The notes beneath the pieces are model-generated. The model was given only the letters and a program-made list of their open reading frames with translations. It did no database searches and had not been told where the DNA came from. DNA of 64,000 bases from Acidobacteriota bacterium (GTDB taxonomy: Bacteria; Acidobacteriota; Vicinamibacteria; Vicinamibacterales; UBA2999): contig JAUSDY010000122.1 in the NCBI GenBank assembly GCA_030650395.1, forward strand, positions 1 to 64,000, written 5' to 3'. The position numbers and the translations under genes were made by a program. The first letter of the stretch is position 1. Each line of letters opens with the position of its first letter. Below, piece after piece: positions 16,449 to 24,200 of the stretch.

Positions 16449-17675
16449 TTAGCGCCAGAGATTGAGGAAAAAGGTGATCAGCAGCGCGTTGGCGAAGTCG
16501 ATGAAGAAGGCGCCGACCAGCGGCACCGCCAGATAGGACTTGGGCGCCGGCCCGTAGCGCTCGACGAGCGCGCCCATGTTGGCCATGGCGTTGGCCGTCG
16601 TGCCGAGCATGAAACCACAGAAGCCACTGGACATAACCGCCGCGTCATAGTCGCGCCCCATCAGGCGGGGCACGACCCACAGGCAGATCGCCGCGATCAG
16701 CGCGACCTGTGCGACCACGATCACGAGCAGCGGGATCACCAGCCCGGCCAGCTCCCACAGGCGCAGCGTCATCAGCGCCATCACCAGGAAGAGCGACAGC
16801 GAGATGTTGCCAATGTCGTCGATGACGCGCTGCGACAGCCGGAACATACCAGTGGCATCGTCGAGATTGCGGAACAGGGCCGCGACGAGCATGGCGCCGA
16901 TGTAGGAGGGCAGCGTCATGCCCAGGCTCGTGAGCCATCGGCTCACCCAGACGCCAAGGGCCACTGTCAGGAGCAGCACCACGAGGTGCTTCATCAGCAC
17001 GTACGACTCGACGTCCTCACCTTCAGGCGACGACGCGACGGGTGTCGGGAGTTGCGCTTCGGCCATATTCTCGAGGGTGTCCTGGGCGGGACGGCCCGGC
17101 AACGGTCCGCGCACTTTGCGCTCGATGAGATAGGTGCCGATCGGACCGCCGATCACGCCGCCCGAGACGATGCCCACCATGGCAGCGGCGACCGCCAGCG
17201 TCGCGGCGCCGCGAACGCCCGCTTCTTCGAAGAGCGGCGCAAAGGCCAGCCCGGTGGCGGGACCGCCCGTCAGCGTCACCGACCCCGCGAGCACCCCCAT
17301 CAGCGGATGCTGACCGAGCGCCCACGCCACCGCGCCGCCGACGACGTTCTGCAGGACGGCGACGACGAATGAAAGAATGAAGAAGCCGAAGACGAGCGGT
17401 CCACCCTTGCGCAGCAGCGCCAGGCTCGCCGCGAAGCCGATCGACGCGAAGAACGTGTTCTGCAGCGGCACTTGCAGCGCTGTGTCGAACTTGATCGGCT
17501 GGATGTTGGAGAAGTAGAGGACCGCAAGGATGCCGGCGACCGGGAGGCCGCCGCACACTGGCGCGGGAATGTTCACCCGCGCCAGCGGCGGGATCAGTCT
17601 GCGCAGACCGTAGCCGAGGAACAGGATGACGCCGGCGAAGGCAACAGTCTGAACGAGATCGAGAGTGATGGTCAC
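16449..17675 (-). CDS. gltS: Sodium/glutamate symporter GltS
   Basis: 408-residue ESS-family transporter: MTITLDLVQTVAFAGVILFLGYGLRRLIPPLARVNIPAPVCGGL is the family N-terminus, and the two inverted halves each carry a Gly/Ser-rich re-entrant loop (GSVTLTGGPATGLAFAPLF and MSSGFCGFMLGTTANAMANM). It imports glutamate with Na+. GTG 17675 is preferred over the longer in-frame start at 17711, which would overlap apbE. Same strand and just downstream of apbE, so probably one transcript. Confidence 0.92.
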   Translation of the reverse strand: MTITLDLVQTVAFAGVILFLGYGLRRLIPPLARVNIPAPVCGGLPVAGILAVLYFSNIQPIKFDTALQVPLQNTFFASIGFAASLALLRKGGPLVFGFFILSFVVAVLQNVVGGAVAWALGQHPLMGVLAGSVTLTGGPATGLAFAPLFEEAGVRGAATLAVAAAMVGIVSGGVIGGPIGTYLIERKVRGPLPGRPAQDTLENMAEAQLPTPVASSPEGEDVESYVLMKHLVVLLLTVALGVWVSRWLTSLGMTLPSYIGAMLVAALFRNLDDATGMFRLSQRVIDDIGNISLSLFLVMALMTLRLWELAGLVIPLLVIVVAQVALIAAICLWVVPRLMGRDYDAAVMSSGFCGFMLGTTANAMANMGALVERYGPAPKSYLAVPLVGAFFIDFANALLITFFLNLWR

Positions 17676-17700
17676 GCCCGCGGAGTATAGCCCGGCCCCT

Positions 17701-18720
17701 CTATCGTCCATCGGTCGGCTTTGCGAGGATCGTGACCTTGCCGCGCAACCCGCTCGAGATCAATACCTCGTTGGTCGCCGAAACGATGACGGCCTCGACA
17801 CCAGGCAGTTGTTCGACCAGCGCCATTCCGTCCGCAGGTCCGAGGATGAAGACGCCGGTCGAGAGCGCATCGGCCAGCATGGCGCGGTCGGCGACGATCG
17901 TCACGCTGCGGCAGCCGCGCGCCGGCTCGCCCTTGTCTGGGTCGAGGATGTGGTGATAGCGCGTGCCGTCCTTGATGAACGACCGCTCGTAGTCGCCTGA
18001 CGTGCTGAACGTGGCGTTGCTCAGCTCGATGGTGGCAAAGGCGCGGCCCGCCGGCCCGCGCGGATCGTTGATGCCCAGCTTCCAGGGCCGATCGCCGTTC
18101 AGCCCCGATACGTACAGATCGCCGCCAGCCTGGATCATGAAGTCGTTGAAGCCGCGTTCCCGCAGCAAGGCAATCGCGCGATCCACCGCGTATCCCTTGC
18201 CGATGCCTCCGAGATGCACCCGCGCGCCGGGCTTCGTGATGAACGCCGTGCCCGCGGCGCGATCGATCCGCACGGCGGTGTAGTCCACCAGCGGCAACCG
18301 CGCTTCGATGGCCTTGCGGTCGGGTACCCTGTTGTCCTGGTCGTGATCGAACTTCCACACGTCGGCCAGCGCGCCGAAGGTGATGTCGAACTTGCCGCCG
18401 GTCCACGCGCCGGCCTCGGCCGCGACGGCCAGCACCTCGATGGTTTCCGCGCTGACCTTCACCGGCTGCGTGCCGGCCATCGCGTTCATGCGCGACACGT
18501 CGCTGTCGTCGCGCCACACGGTCATCAGCGCCTCGAGGCGGGCGAACTCCCGGAACACACTCTCGAAGGCGGCCACCGCGGCGGCTTCGTCCGCGGTCCA
18601 CGCCGCCAGCCGCAGCTGCGACCCCATCGAGACCTGCGTGCGTTCGACCAGCGCACGGCCAGGCGCCACCGGCGCCCGGCCGCACGCCGCGACCGTCACG
18701 AGCACGCCGAGGAAGATCAA
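17701..18720 (-). CDS. apbE: FAD:protein FMN transferase ApbE (lipoprotein)
   Basis: 339 residues with a short lipoprotein signal (MIFLGVLVTVAAC, Cys 13). ApbE features: MGSQLRLAAW, the RLEALMTVWRDDSDVSRMN region, GKFDITFGALADVWKF, the FAD/Mg site HLGGIGKGYAVDRA and GGDLYVSG, and the conserved late segment TSGDYERSFIKDGTRYHHILDP. It hydrolyses FAD and attaches FMN to a Thr/Ser of target proteins; the natural target here is the FMN-binding protein at 13664-14206. Start is TTG 18720, 3 bp after the stop of an 18-codon ORF, so it may be translated by coupling. Confidence 0.92.
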   Translation of the reverse strand: MIFLGVLVTVAACGRAPVAPGRALVERTQVSMGSQLRLAAWTADEAAAVAAFESVFREFARLEALMTVWRDDSDVSRMNAMAGTQPVKVSAETIEVLAVAAEAGAWTGGKFDITFGALADVWKFDHDQDNRVPDRKAIEARLPLVDYTAVRIDRAAGTAFITKPGARVHLGGIGKGYAVDRAIALLRERGFNDFMIQAGGDLYVSGLNGDRPWKLGINDPRGPAGRAFATIELSNATFSTSGDYERSFIKDGTRYHHILDPDKGEPARGCRSVTIVADRAMLADALSTGVFILGPADGMALVEQLPGVEAVIVSATNEVLISSGLRGKVTILAKPTDGR

Positions 18721-18722
18721 CC

Positions 18723-18779
18723 TCAGGCCAGCACCTCGCGGCGGGCTTTCACCGTGCGCCAGATATCGATGAGATCCAT
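18723..18779 (-). CDS. Possible 18-aa leader ORF before apbE
   Basis: ATG 18779 opens MDLIDIWRTVKARREVLA and stops 3 bp before the apbE start; AAGGA lies 10 bases upstream of the ATG, 13 bp after the padR stop. It could be a coupling leader for apbE, whose own TTG start lacks a well spaced ribosome site, or the leftover start of a deleted PadR-controlled membrane gene. No homology is claimed. Confidence 0.3.
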   Translation of the reverse strand: MDLIDIWRTVKARREVLA

Positions 18780-18792
18780 GGCGTTCAGGTCC

Positions 18793-19116
18793 TTACACAA
18801 TCCGGTTGAGCGACTGGTTGATGGTCTTCCACTCGGCGAGCAGCTGCTTGAGCATCTGCCGGCCGTCGGGCGAGAGCTTGTAGAAGCGCTTCTTGCGGCC
18901 GCCTTCCTCGCGCCATTCGCTGTTGAGCAAGTCCTGCGTTTCGAGGCGGCGGAGCAGGGGGTAGAGGGTGCCTTCGTCGATCTCGAGTCCGAGCTCGGCG
19001 AGCGCCTTGCGGAGGGTGTAGCCGTAATGCTCGGCGCGAAGTTGTGCCAGCACGGCGACGATCAGGCTGCCGCGGCGCAGTTCCAGGCGAAGCGAGTCGA
19101 AAAGGTTCGGGTCCAT
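18793..19116 (-). CDS. PadR-family transcriptional regulator
   Basis: 107 residues: MDPNLFDSLRLELRRGSLIVAVLAQLRAEHYGYTLRKALAELGLEIDEGTLYPLLRRLETQDLLNSEW is the PadR winged helix (HYGYTLRKAL, EGTLYPLLRRLE are hallmark segments), with a short C-terminal dimer helix. Start at ATG 19116; the longer frame upstream is not PadR-like. It heads a run of same-strand genes (leader ORF, apbE, gltS), unlike the common PadR-permease arrangement seen at 60739. Confidence 0.9.
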   Translation of the reverse strand: MDPNLFDSLRLELRRGSLIVAVLAQLRAEHYGYTLRKALAELGLEIDEGTLYPLLRRLETQDLLNSEWREEGGRKKRFYKLSPDGRQMLKQLLAEWKTINQSLNRIV

Positions 19117-19265
19117 ATTTACTGTGCCGGTCTGACCCTGCGCAGTCAAGCGAAGTACGGCGCGCGTCGTATTTCCGCAAACAAGTTGTAACGCGCACCC
19201 GTCCGGCGTCGTATTTTTGACTACCACGCAGACGGCAGCTGTCATTTCTTGAAAGCATTGTTTCC

Positions 19266-19508
19266 ATGATTTGGTTATATGAACGCGGCGCGGAAGTCCT
19301 ACGCATCGAAACGCGGTTCGACGCCGCGGCCTCGATCTTCGAGCTGATCTGGCATCGTCCGGACGGCACCACCCAGGTAGAAAAGTTCTCGACCGAGGCG
19401 GCGTTCCGGGCCCGGCTCGAAAGCGCCGAGGCGGCGCTCAAAACCGAGCACTGGAACCAAGCGGGATCCCCGCAGATCCTCCGCGAGGGGTGGAAAGAGG
19501 GGAAATAA
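19266..19508 (+). CDS. Small conserved hypothetical protein, 80 aa
   Basis: MIWLYERGAEVLRIETRFDAAASIFELIWHRPDGTTQVEKFSTEAAFRARL.. reads as a small beta-sheet plus helix domain. No signal peptide or membrane segment. Function unknown. It is divergent from padR and followed by a word-repeat hairpin. Confidence 0.6.
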   Translation: MIWLYERGAEVLRIETRFDAAASIFELIWHRPDGTTQVEKFSTEAAFRARLESAEAALKTEHWNQAGSPQILREGWKEGK

Positions 19509-19590
19509 CAAATAACCAATAGGAAATAACCAACACCTGCGCAGGTTGGTTATTGGTCCTTGGTTATTGGTTATTGGTTATTCCAGCAGG
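19509..19590. repeat. AATAACCAAT word repeat with hairpin
   Basis: Left half carries AATAACCAATAGG and AAATAACCAAC, the centre is ACCTGCGCAGGT (perfect palindrome, about 19537-19548), and the right half has TTGGTTATTGG repeated three times. The block can fold as a long hairpin between two same-strand genes. Terminator or mRNA-end role is inference. Confidence 0.6.
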
Positions 19591-19660
19591 TTGCCCCTAT
19601 AATCTCGAGTAGCACCGGGTATCCGGCTCGGCCTTTCGTGACTCAGAAGGAGCGCCAGAG

Positions 19661-21031
19661 ATGAGCGTCGTCAAATCCCTCGGTATTCTGGCGGCCCTCG
19701 CCGCCCTCGGTGGTCTGACTCCAAGCGCGGCGGCCGCGCAATCGGGGGCGACCCCGACGTTCACGAAGGACGTCGCGCCGATCTTCCAGAACAAGTGCGA
19801 GGCGTGTCACCGGCCCGAATCGATTGCGCCGATGTCGCTCGTGACGTTCGAAGAATCGCGGCCGTGGGCGCGGTCGATCAAGAACCGCGTCGGCGCGCGC
19901 CAGATGCCGCCGTGGCACATCGACAAGACCATCGGCATCCAGGACTTCAAGAACGACCGCTCGCTCTCCGACAAGGAGATCGACACCATCGCCAAGTGGG
20001 TCGATGCCGGCGCGCCGAAGGGTGACCCGAAAGACCTGCCGGCCGCGAAGCAATGGCCGAGTGAGCAGGGCTGGAACTTCGCGAAACAGTTCGGCCAGAC
20101 CGAACCGGACCTGATTATCAAGTCGCTGCCGTGGACGCAGAAGGCCGGCGCCAACGACGCCTGGTGGAAGCCGGTCGTCGAGACGGGCTTGACCGAAGCC
20201 CGCTGGGTGCGCGCCATTGAAATTCGTCCCGGCGCGGTCAAGGGCCGCAAGATCACGCACCACGCGATCGCGCGCCTGCAGCAGAAGGAAACCGACGACC
20301 TCGCCGCCAATCCGAATGACGCCGCGGGCAACCCGCTCCCCGGCACGTTCATGGAATGGGCCGTCGGCAAGCAGGGCGAGATGATGCGCCCGGGCAGCGG
20401 CAAGCTGATGCTCCCCGGATCGAAGATCGTGTGGGACATCCACTATTCGAACGGCGGTGAAGACATCACCGACCAGATCGAGCTCGGCATCTACTTCTAC
20501 CCGAAGGGCCAGGAGCCGAAGTTCCGCCAGGTGCTGCACCTGATGGGCGCCACCAACGCCGGCGGCGGATCGGCGCTCGGATCGGCGGTGGACATTCCGC
20601 CCAACACCGTGAAGGCCACCGAAGGCTATTTCCTGATGCGTGAGAACGGCCGGGTCGAAAGCTTCCAGCCGCACATGCACCTGCGCGGCAAGGCGATGTC
20701 GATGGAAGCGATTCTGCCGAACGGGCAGCTGCAGGTCCTGAGCCACGTCTCGGACTTCAACTTCAACTGGCACAACTCGTACGTCTACGCCGACAACGCC
20801 GCGCCGCTGCTGCCCAAGGGCACGATCCTGAAGATCACGGGCTGGCACGACAACACCACGGCCAACAAGGCAAACCCGGATCCGAACGTGTGGGTCGGCT
20901 ATGGCGATCGCACGGTCGACGAAATGGCGCACGCGTGGGTCAACGTGACCTACATGTCCGATGCCGACTACCGCGCCGAGCTCGCCGTGCGCAAGCAGTC
21001 GTTGGGCCTCACCATCGACAAGCAGCAATAG
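19661..21031 (+). CDS. Exported cytochrome c / PHM-like copper-oxygenase-fold protein
   Basis: 456 residues with a signal peptide (cleavage after AAAAQ). The N-terminal domain has a heme motif CEACH (residues 46-50) inside TKDVAPIFQNKCEACHRPE, with MPPWH as the likely axial region. The C-terminal half resembles the copper type II ascorbate-dependent monooxygenase fold: ITHHAIARL, VWDIHYSNGG and FQPHMHLRGKAM supply the His pairs. Homologues are widespread in Acidobacteriota and Planctomycetota, substrate unknown. The following gene starts 5 bp downstream and may be a partner. Confidence 0.75.
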   Translation: MSVVKSLGILAALAALGGLTPSAAAAQSGATPTFTKDVAPIFQNKCEACHRPESIAPMSLVTFEESRPWARSIKNRVGARQMPPWHIDKTIGIQDFKNDRSLSDKEIDTIAKWVDAGAPKGDPKDLPAAKQWPSEQGWNFAKQFGQTEPDLIIKSLPWTQKAGANDAWWKPVVETGLTEARWVRAIEIRPGAVKGRKITHHAIARLQQKETDDLAANPNDAAGNPLPGTFMEWAVGKQGEMMRPGSGKLMLPGSKIVWDIHYSNGGEDITDQIELGIYFYPKGQEPKFRQVLHLMGATNAGGGSALGSAVDIPPNTVKATEGYFLMRENGRVESFQPHMHLRGKAMSMEAILPNGQLQVLSHVSDFNFNWHNSYVYADNAAPLLPKGTILKITGWHDNTTANKANPDPNVWVGYGDRTVDEMAHAWVNVTYMSDADYRAELAVRKQSLGLTIDKQQ

Positions 21032-21035
21032 GCTA

Positions 21036-22124
21036 ATGCGTACTGATCGTTTGTCCAGCGTGACCGTTCGAGAGAACGGTCACCCTGAGCGAGCGGCGAG
21101 GTTCGCCGCGAACCGCGTCGCGAGTCGAAGGGTGGCGCTCGCAACCGCAGTCGCGGCATGCTGGGTCGTAGTCGCAGTGGCTCAGATCCGCACGCCCCCG
21201 CAAGGTGTCCTGGTCGAGCCGCTGGGCAACACCGGCGAAGCCATCTTCGCGACGTTCGAAGGATGGGGACCGACCAAGGATGGCTCCGCCGTCCTGCTGC
21301 TCGGCTACTTCAATCGCAACAAGGAACAGTCGCTCGACATTCCGATCGGGCCCGACAACCGGATCGAGCCGGGCGGGCCCGACTTCGGCCAGCCGACGCA
21401 TTTTCATCCCGGCCGGCAGTACGGCGTGTTCGCGATCCCGATGCCGAAAGACTTCGGCACCAAGCGCCTGACGTGGACCCTCACCGCCAACGGGCACACG
21501 ACGTCCGTGACCTTCTGGGCGAACCCGCCGTACTGGATCGACTTCTACAAGAACCACGCTAACGGCAACGAGCCGCCGCGCATCAAGTTCTCGCCGACGG
21601 CGGCCGAGTTGATCGGCCCGCCGAAGGAGCGCTTCGTAGAGGAGCTGACGGCCACGGTCGGACAACCGGTACCTCTAACGCTATGGGCCGCCGATCAACC
21701 GCCGACGACGGTGTTCGAAGCGACGCCCCCGGGCGGCGCGGCCGCAGCGCGCGAACCGGCGGCGCCACGGCCGGCGGGATCGACCGAGCCGCCGCAGGCG
21801 ATCATCGGCGGGCGCGTCTTCGCCGGCGCCCCGACGCCGGGCGGGGGCGGCGGTGGTGGCGCGGCGGGTCGAGAACCACGCGGTGATATTCGCGTGCAGT
21901 GGAAGAAGTATCGCGGTCCCGGCGACGTGAAGATCGCCGAAGAGAGCATCGCGCTGACCAACGACAAGGACGCGAAGAAGTTCGTCGAGGCGAAGACGAC
22001 GGCGACGTTCAGCAAGCCCGGCGTCTACTGGCTGCGCGCCCAGATCAACGACAGCTCAGGAGAGGGTGGCGGCGGCGATCAATGCTGCTGGACCACCGCT
22101 CATGTGACGGTGACAGTAAAGTGA
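21036..22124 (+). CDS. Secreted hypothetical protein with repeat-derived N-terminus
   Basis: 362 residues. The conserved body (TPPQGVLVEPLGNTGEAIFATFEGWGPTKDGSAVLLLGYFNRN..., WTLTANGHTTSVTFWANPPYWIDFYKN, WTTAHVTVTVK) follows a hydrophobic segment VALATAVAACWVVVAVAQ. The first 32 residues derive from a 95-bp palindromic element (hairpin GTGACCGTTC/GAACGGTCAC at 21060-21083 and CCCTGAGC...GTCGAAGGG), so translation may start at ATG 21036 or at GTG 21132. A Gly-rich linker (GGGGGGGAAG) sits near residue 270. Co-directional with the cytochrome/PHM gene. Function unknown. Confidence 0.65.
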   Translation: MRTDRLSSVTVRENGHPERAARFAANRVASRRVALATAVAACWVVVAVAQIRTPPQGVLVEPLGNTGEAIFATFEGWGPTKDGSAVLLLGYFNRNKEQSLDIPIGPDNRIEPGGPDFGQPTHFHPGRQYGVFAIPMPKDFGTKRLTWTLTANGHTTSVTFWANPPYWIDFYKNHANGNEPPRIKFSPTAAELIGPPKERFVEELTATVGQPVPLTLWAADQPPTTVFEATPPGGAAAAREPAAPRPAGSTEPPQAIIGGRVFAGAPTPGGGGGGGAAGREPRGDIRVQWKKYRGPGDVKIAEESIALTNDKDAKKFVEAKTTATFSKPGVYWLRAQINDSSGEGGGGDQCCWTTAHVTVTVK

Positions 22125-22129
22125 TGCTT

Positions 22130-22268
22130 GTTAGTTGAAAGTTGAAAGTTGACAGTTGAAAGTTTCAGTTCGCAGTTACAAGTTTCAGTTTTCGGTGTCT
22201 CCGCCACTGGCAACTTGAAACTGAACTTCCAACTGAAACTTTCAACTACCAACTTTCAACTTTCAACT
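22130..22268. repeat. AGTTGAAAG inverted word repeat
   Basis: AGTTGAAAGTTGAAAGTTGA-type words at 22135-22190 face their complements (AACTTTCAACTTTCAACT) at 22215-22268, giving a hairpin tens of base pairs long between two convergent genes. It could terminate both transcripts; this is inferred from position. Confidence 0.65.
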
Positions 22269-22287
22269 AGCTGGCGTCCCGCCCGCC

Positions 22288-23472
22288 CTATCTCCCAAAA
22301 ATAATCTTCTCGCGCTGTAGCAGTCCGGTAGTGCCGCGGACGGCGACCGCTGCGAGCGCAACGATCAAGAACGCGCTGACGAGAAACATCCAGACGGTCG
22401 GCGGCTTGCCGCCGAGTACGTCCGTCAGCATCACCTGCTGGCCGACCCACGGCACGAAATACATCCAGCTCTTGCTCGTTACCGGATACATCGTGGCCAG
22501 GAAACCGGGCAGCATCTGCACAATCATCAGCAGGCTCAAGTAGCTCTGCGCTTCCTTGAAGGACTTGGCGAACGTCGCCATGTACATCTGGACGGCGACA
22601 ATGAAGGTGCACAGCGGAAGCACGGTGGCCAGCGTGCCGAGCAGATGCGGCGTGCCCAGCCGGAAGCGGAATCCGAGGTCCTGCAGCGGGATCGACTGGA
22701 AGATCACCAGCAGCAACCCCCCCGATATCAGCACGCTGCCCATCGAGGTCGCGGTGCCGGCCAGCCATTTGCCGGTTGCAATCGCCGCGCGCGGCGCGGG
22801 GTTGACCAGCAGCGCCTCGAGCGACCCGCGCTCGCGCTCGCCGGCGGTTGAATCGGTGGCGATCTGCATCGCGCCCATGAACGCCGCCATCATGATGAAC
22901 AGCGGGATGAAGCTGAGGATCTGCGCGGCGCGCTGCTGCGAGCTCGACACCTCGACATCCTCGACGCCGAGCGGGTTGGCCACGACCGGGCTGACACCGC
23001 GCGCCATCAGGCGCAGGCTGCCGATCTCGGCGTTGTAGCGCTGAAGAATGCCGCGCACCCGCTGCAGCTTCGGCCGCGTGGTCTGGCTCGAGCTATCGGC
23101 GACGAGCCGCACCACGGCCGGCTTCGAGGCGTTGAATTTCTTGACGAAGTCTTTCGGGATCACGACGACGACGTCTTCCGCGCGCGTGCGGACGGCCTCG
23201 GCGGGGTCGGCGGGGCCCTCGACAATCTCGACGCCGGACTGCTGCCGCAGCCAGTCGACCAGTGCGGGCGCGTACTCGATCCCCACAATCGGAATCTTCA
23301 CTTCTTCGACCTGGCGCTGACGGCTCGCCATGGTGTTGAACATGAAGGCGATAAACAGCGGCCCGAACAGCGTGCCGATCACGGCGCTGATGATGGAGCG
23401 GCGGTCGCGCGACCAGTCTTTCAGCTCCTTGCGGAACACCACCAGCGCCTGCGCGAAGGTGCGGGCGGTCAC
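22288..23472 (-). CDS. ABC transporter permease, NatB type
   Basis: 394-residue ABC-2 permease: N-terminal helix (ISAVIGTLFGPLFIAFMF), a long periplasmic domain (about 55-200), and five C-terminal helices, including the family segment GERERGSLEALLVNPAPRAAIATGKWLAG. This is the sodium/drug-export NatB/LinI topology. GTG start overlaps the ATPase stop by 4 bp, so it forms one exporter with the gene at 23469. Confidence 0.88.
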   Translation of the reverse strand: MTARTFAQALVVFRKELKDWSRDRRSIISAVIGTLFGPLFIAFMFNTMASRQRQVEEVKIPIVGIEYAPALVDWLRQQSGVEIVEGPADPAEAVRTRAEDVVVVIPKDFVKKFNASKPAVVRLVADSSSQTTRPKLQRVRGILQRYNAEIGSLRLMARGVSPVVANPLGVEDVEVSSSQQRAAQILSFIPLFIMMAAFMGAMQIATDSTAGERERGSLEALLVNPAPRAAIATGKWLAGTATSMGSVLISGGLLLVIFQSIPLQDLGFRFRLGTPHLLGTLATVLPLCTFIVAVQMYMATFAKSFKEAQSYLSLLMIVQMLPGFLATMYPVTSKSWMYFVPWVGQQVMLTDVLGGKPPTVWMFLVSAFLIVALAAVAVRGTTGLLQREKIIFGR

Positions 23473-24200
23473 CGTTCCACCACTTCCAGGCCGGTGAGGG
23501 CCACGAAGGCGTCTTCGAGATTCTGGTGGCCGGTGAGCGATCGCAAGTCGTCAGGGGTGCCCGACGCCACGATCTTGCCGCGCGCGATCACGACAATCGT
23601 GTCGCAGAGCGCCGACACTTCCTGCATCACGTGGCTCGAGAACAGCACGGTGTGGCCTTCCGCCTTGAGGCGGCGGATGATGTCGCGGACCGCGCGCGTG
23701 CTCATCACATCGAGGCCGTTGGTGGGTTCGTCCAGCAGCACGTTGCCCGGGTTGTGGACGATGGCGCGGGCCAGCGCCGTCTTGGTGCGCTCGCCGTGGG
23801 AATAGCCGGCGCTGCGGCGATCGGCGATGTCGGTCATGTCGAGCATCTTCAGCAGATCCGCCGTGCGCGTGGCCAGGTCGCGCCCGCTGATGCCCTGCAG
23901 CTCGCCGAAATAGTGAATGTGCTCGCGCGCGGTGAGGCGCGGGTACAACCCCGACTGATCCGGCAGCACACCCAGCCGCTTGCGCGCGCCTTCCGGATCC
24001 GCCACCGCATCGACCTCGTCCACCACAATGCGGCCTTCGTCCGGACGCATCAGCGTGTAGAGCATGCGCAGCGTGGTCGTCTTGCCGGCGCCGTTCGGGC
24101 CGAGCAGGCCCGTGACCTTGCCGTCTGGCGCGGTGAAGCTGACGCCGTCAACCGCGTGCACGTCGCCGAAACGCTTGTGCAGGTTCTCGACGGCAATCAC
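23469..24200 (-). CDS. ABC transporter ATP-binding protein, NatA type
   Basis: 243 residues: Walker A GPNGAGKTT (34-42), Q-loop region VLPDQSGLYPRLT, signature SHGERTKTALARA (134-146; SHGER replaces the usual SGGQ), Walker B VLLDEPTNGLD (154-164), H-loop SSHVMQEV. GTG 24200 overlaps the stop of the upstream peptidase by 4 bp (GTGA). It energises the permease at 22288. A longer ORF on this strand extending to 25028 is antisense reading, not protein. Confidence 0.92.
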   Translation of the reverse strand: MIAVENLHKRFGDVHAVDGVSFTAPDGKVTGLLGPNGAGKTTTLRMLYTLMRPDEGRIVVDEVDAVADPEGARKRLGVLPDQSGLYPRLTAREHIHYFGELQGISGRDLATRTADLLKMLDMTDIADRRSAGYSHGERTKTALARAIVHNPGNVLLDEPTNGLDVMSTRAVRDIIRRLKAEGHTVLFSSHVMQEVSALCDTIVVIARGKIVASGTPDDLRSLTGHQNLEDAFVALTGLEVVER

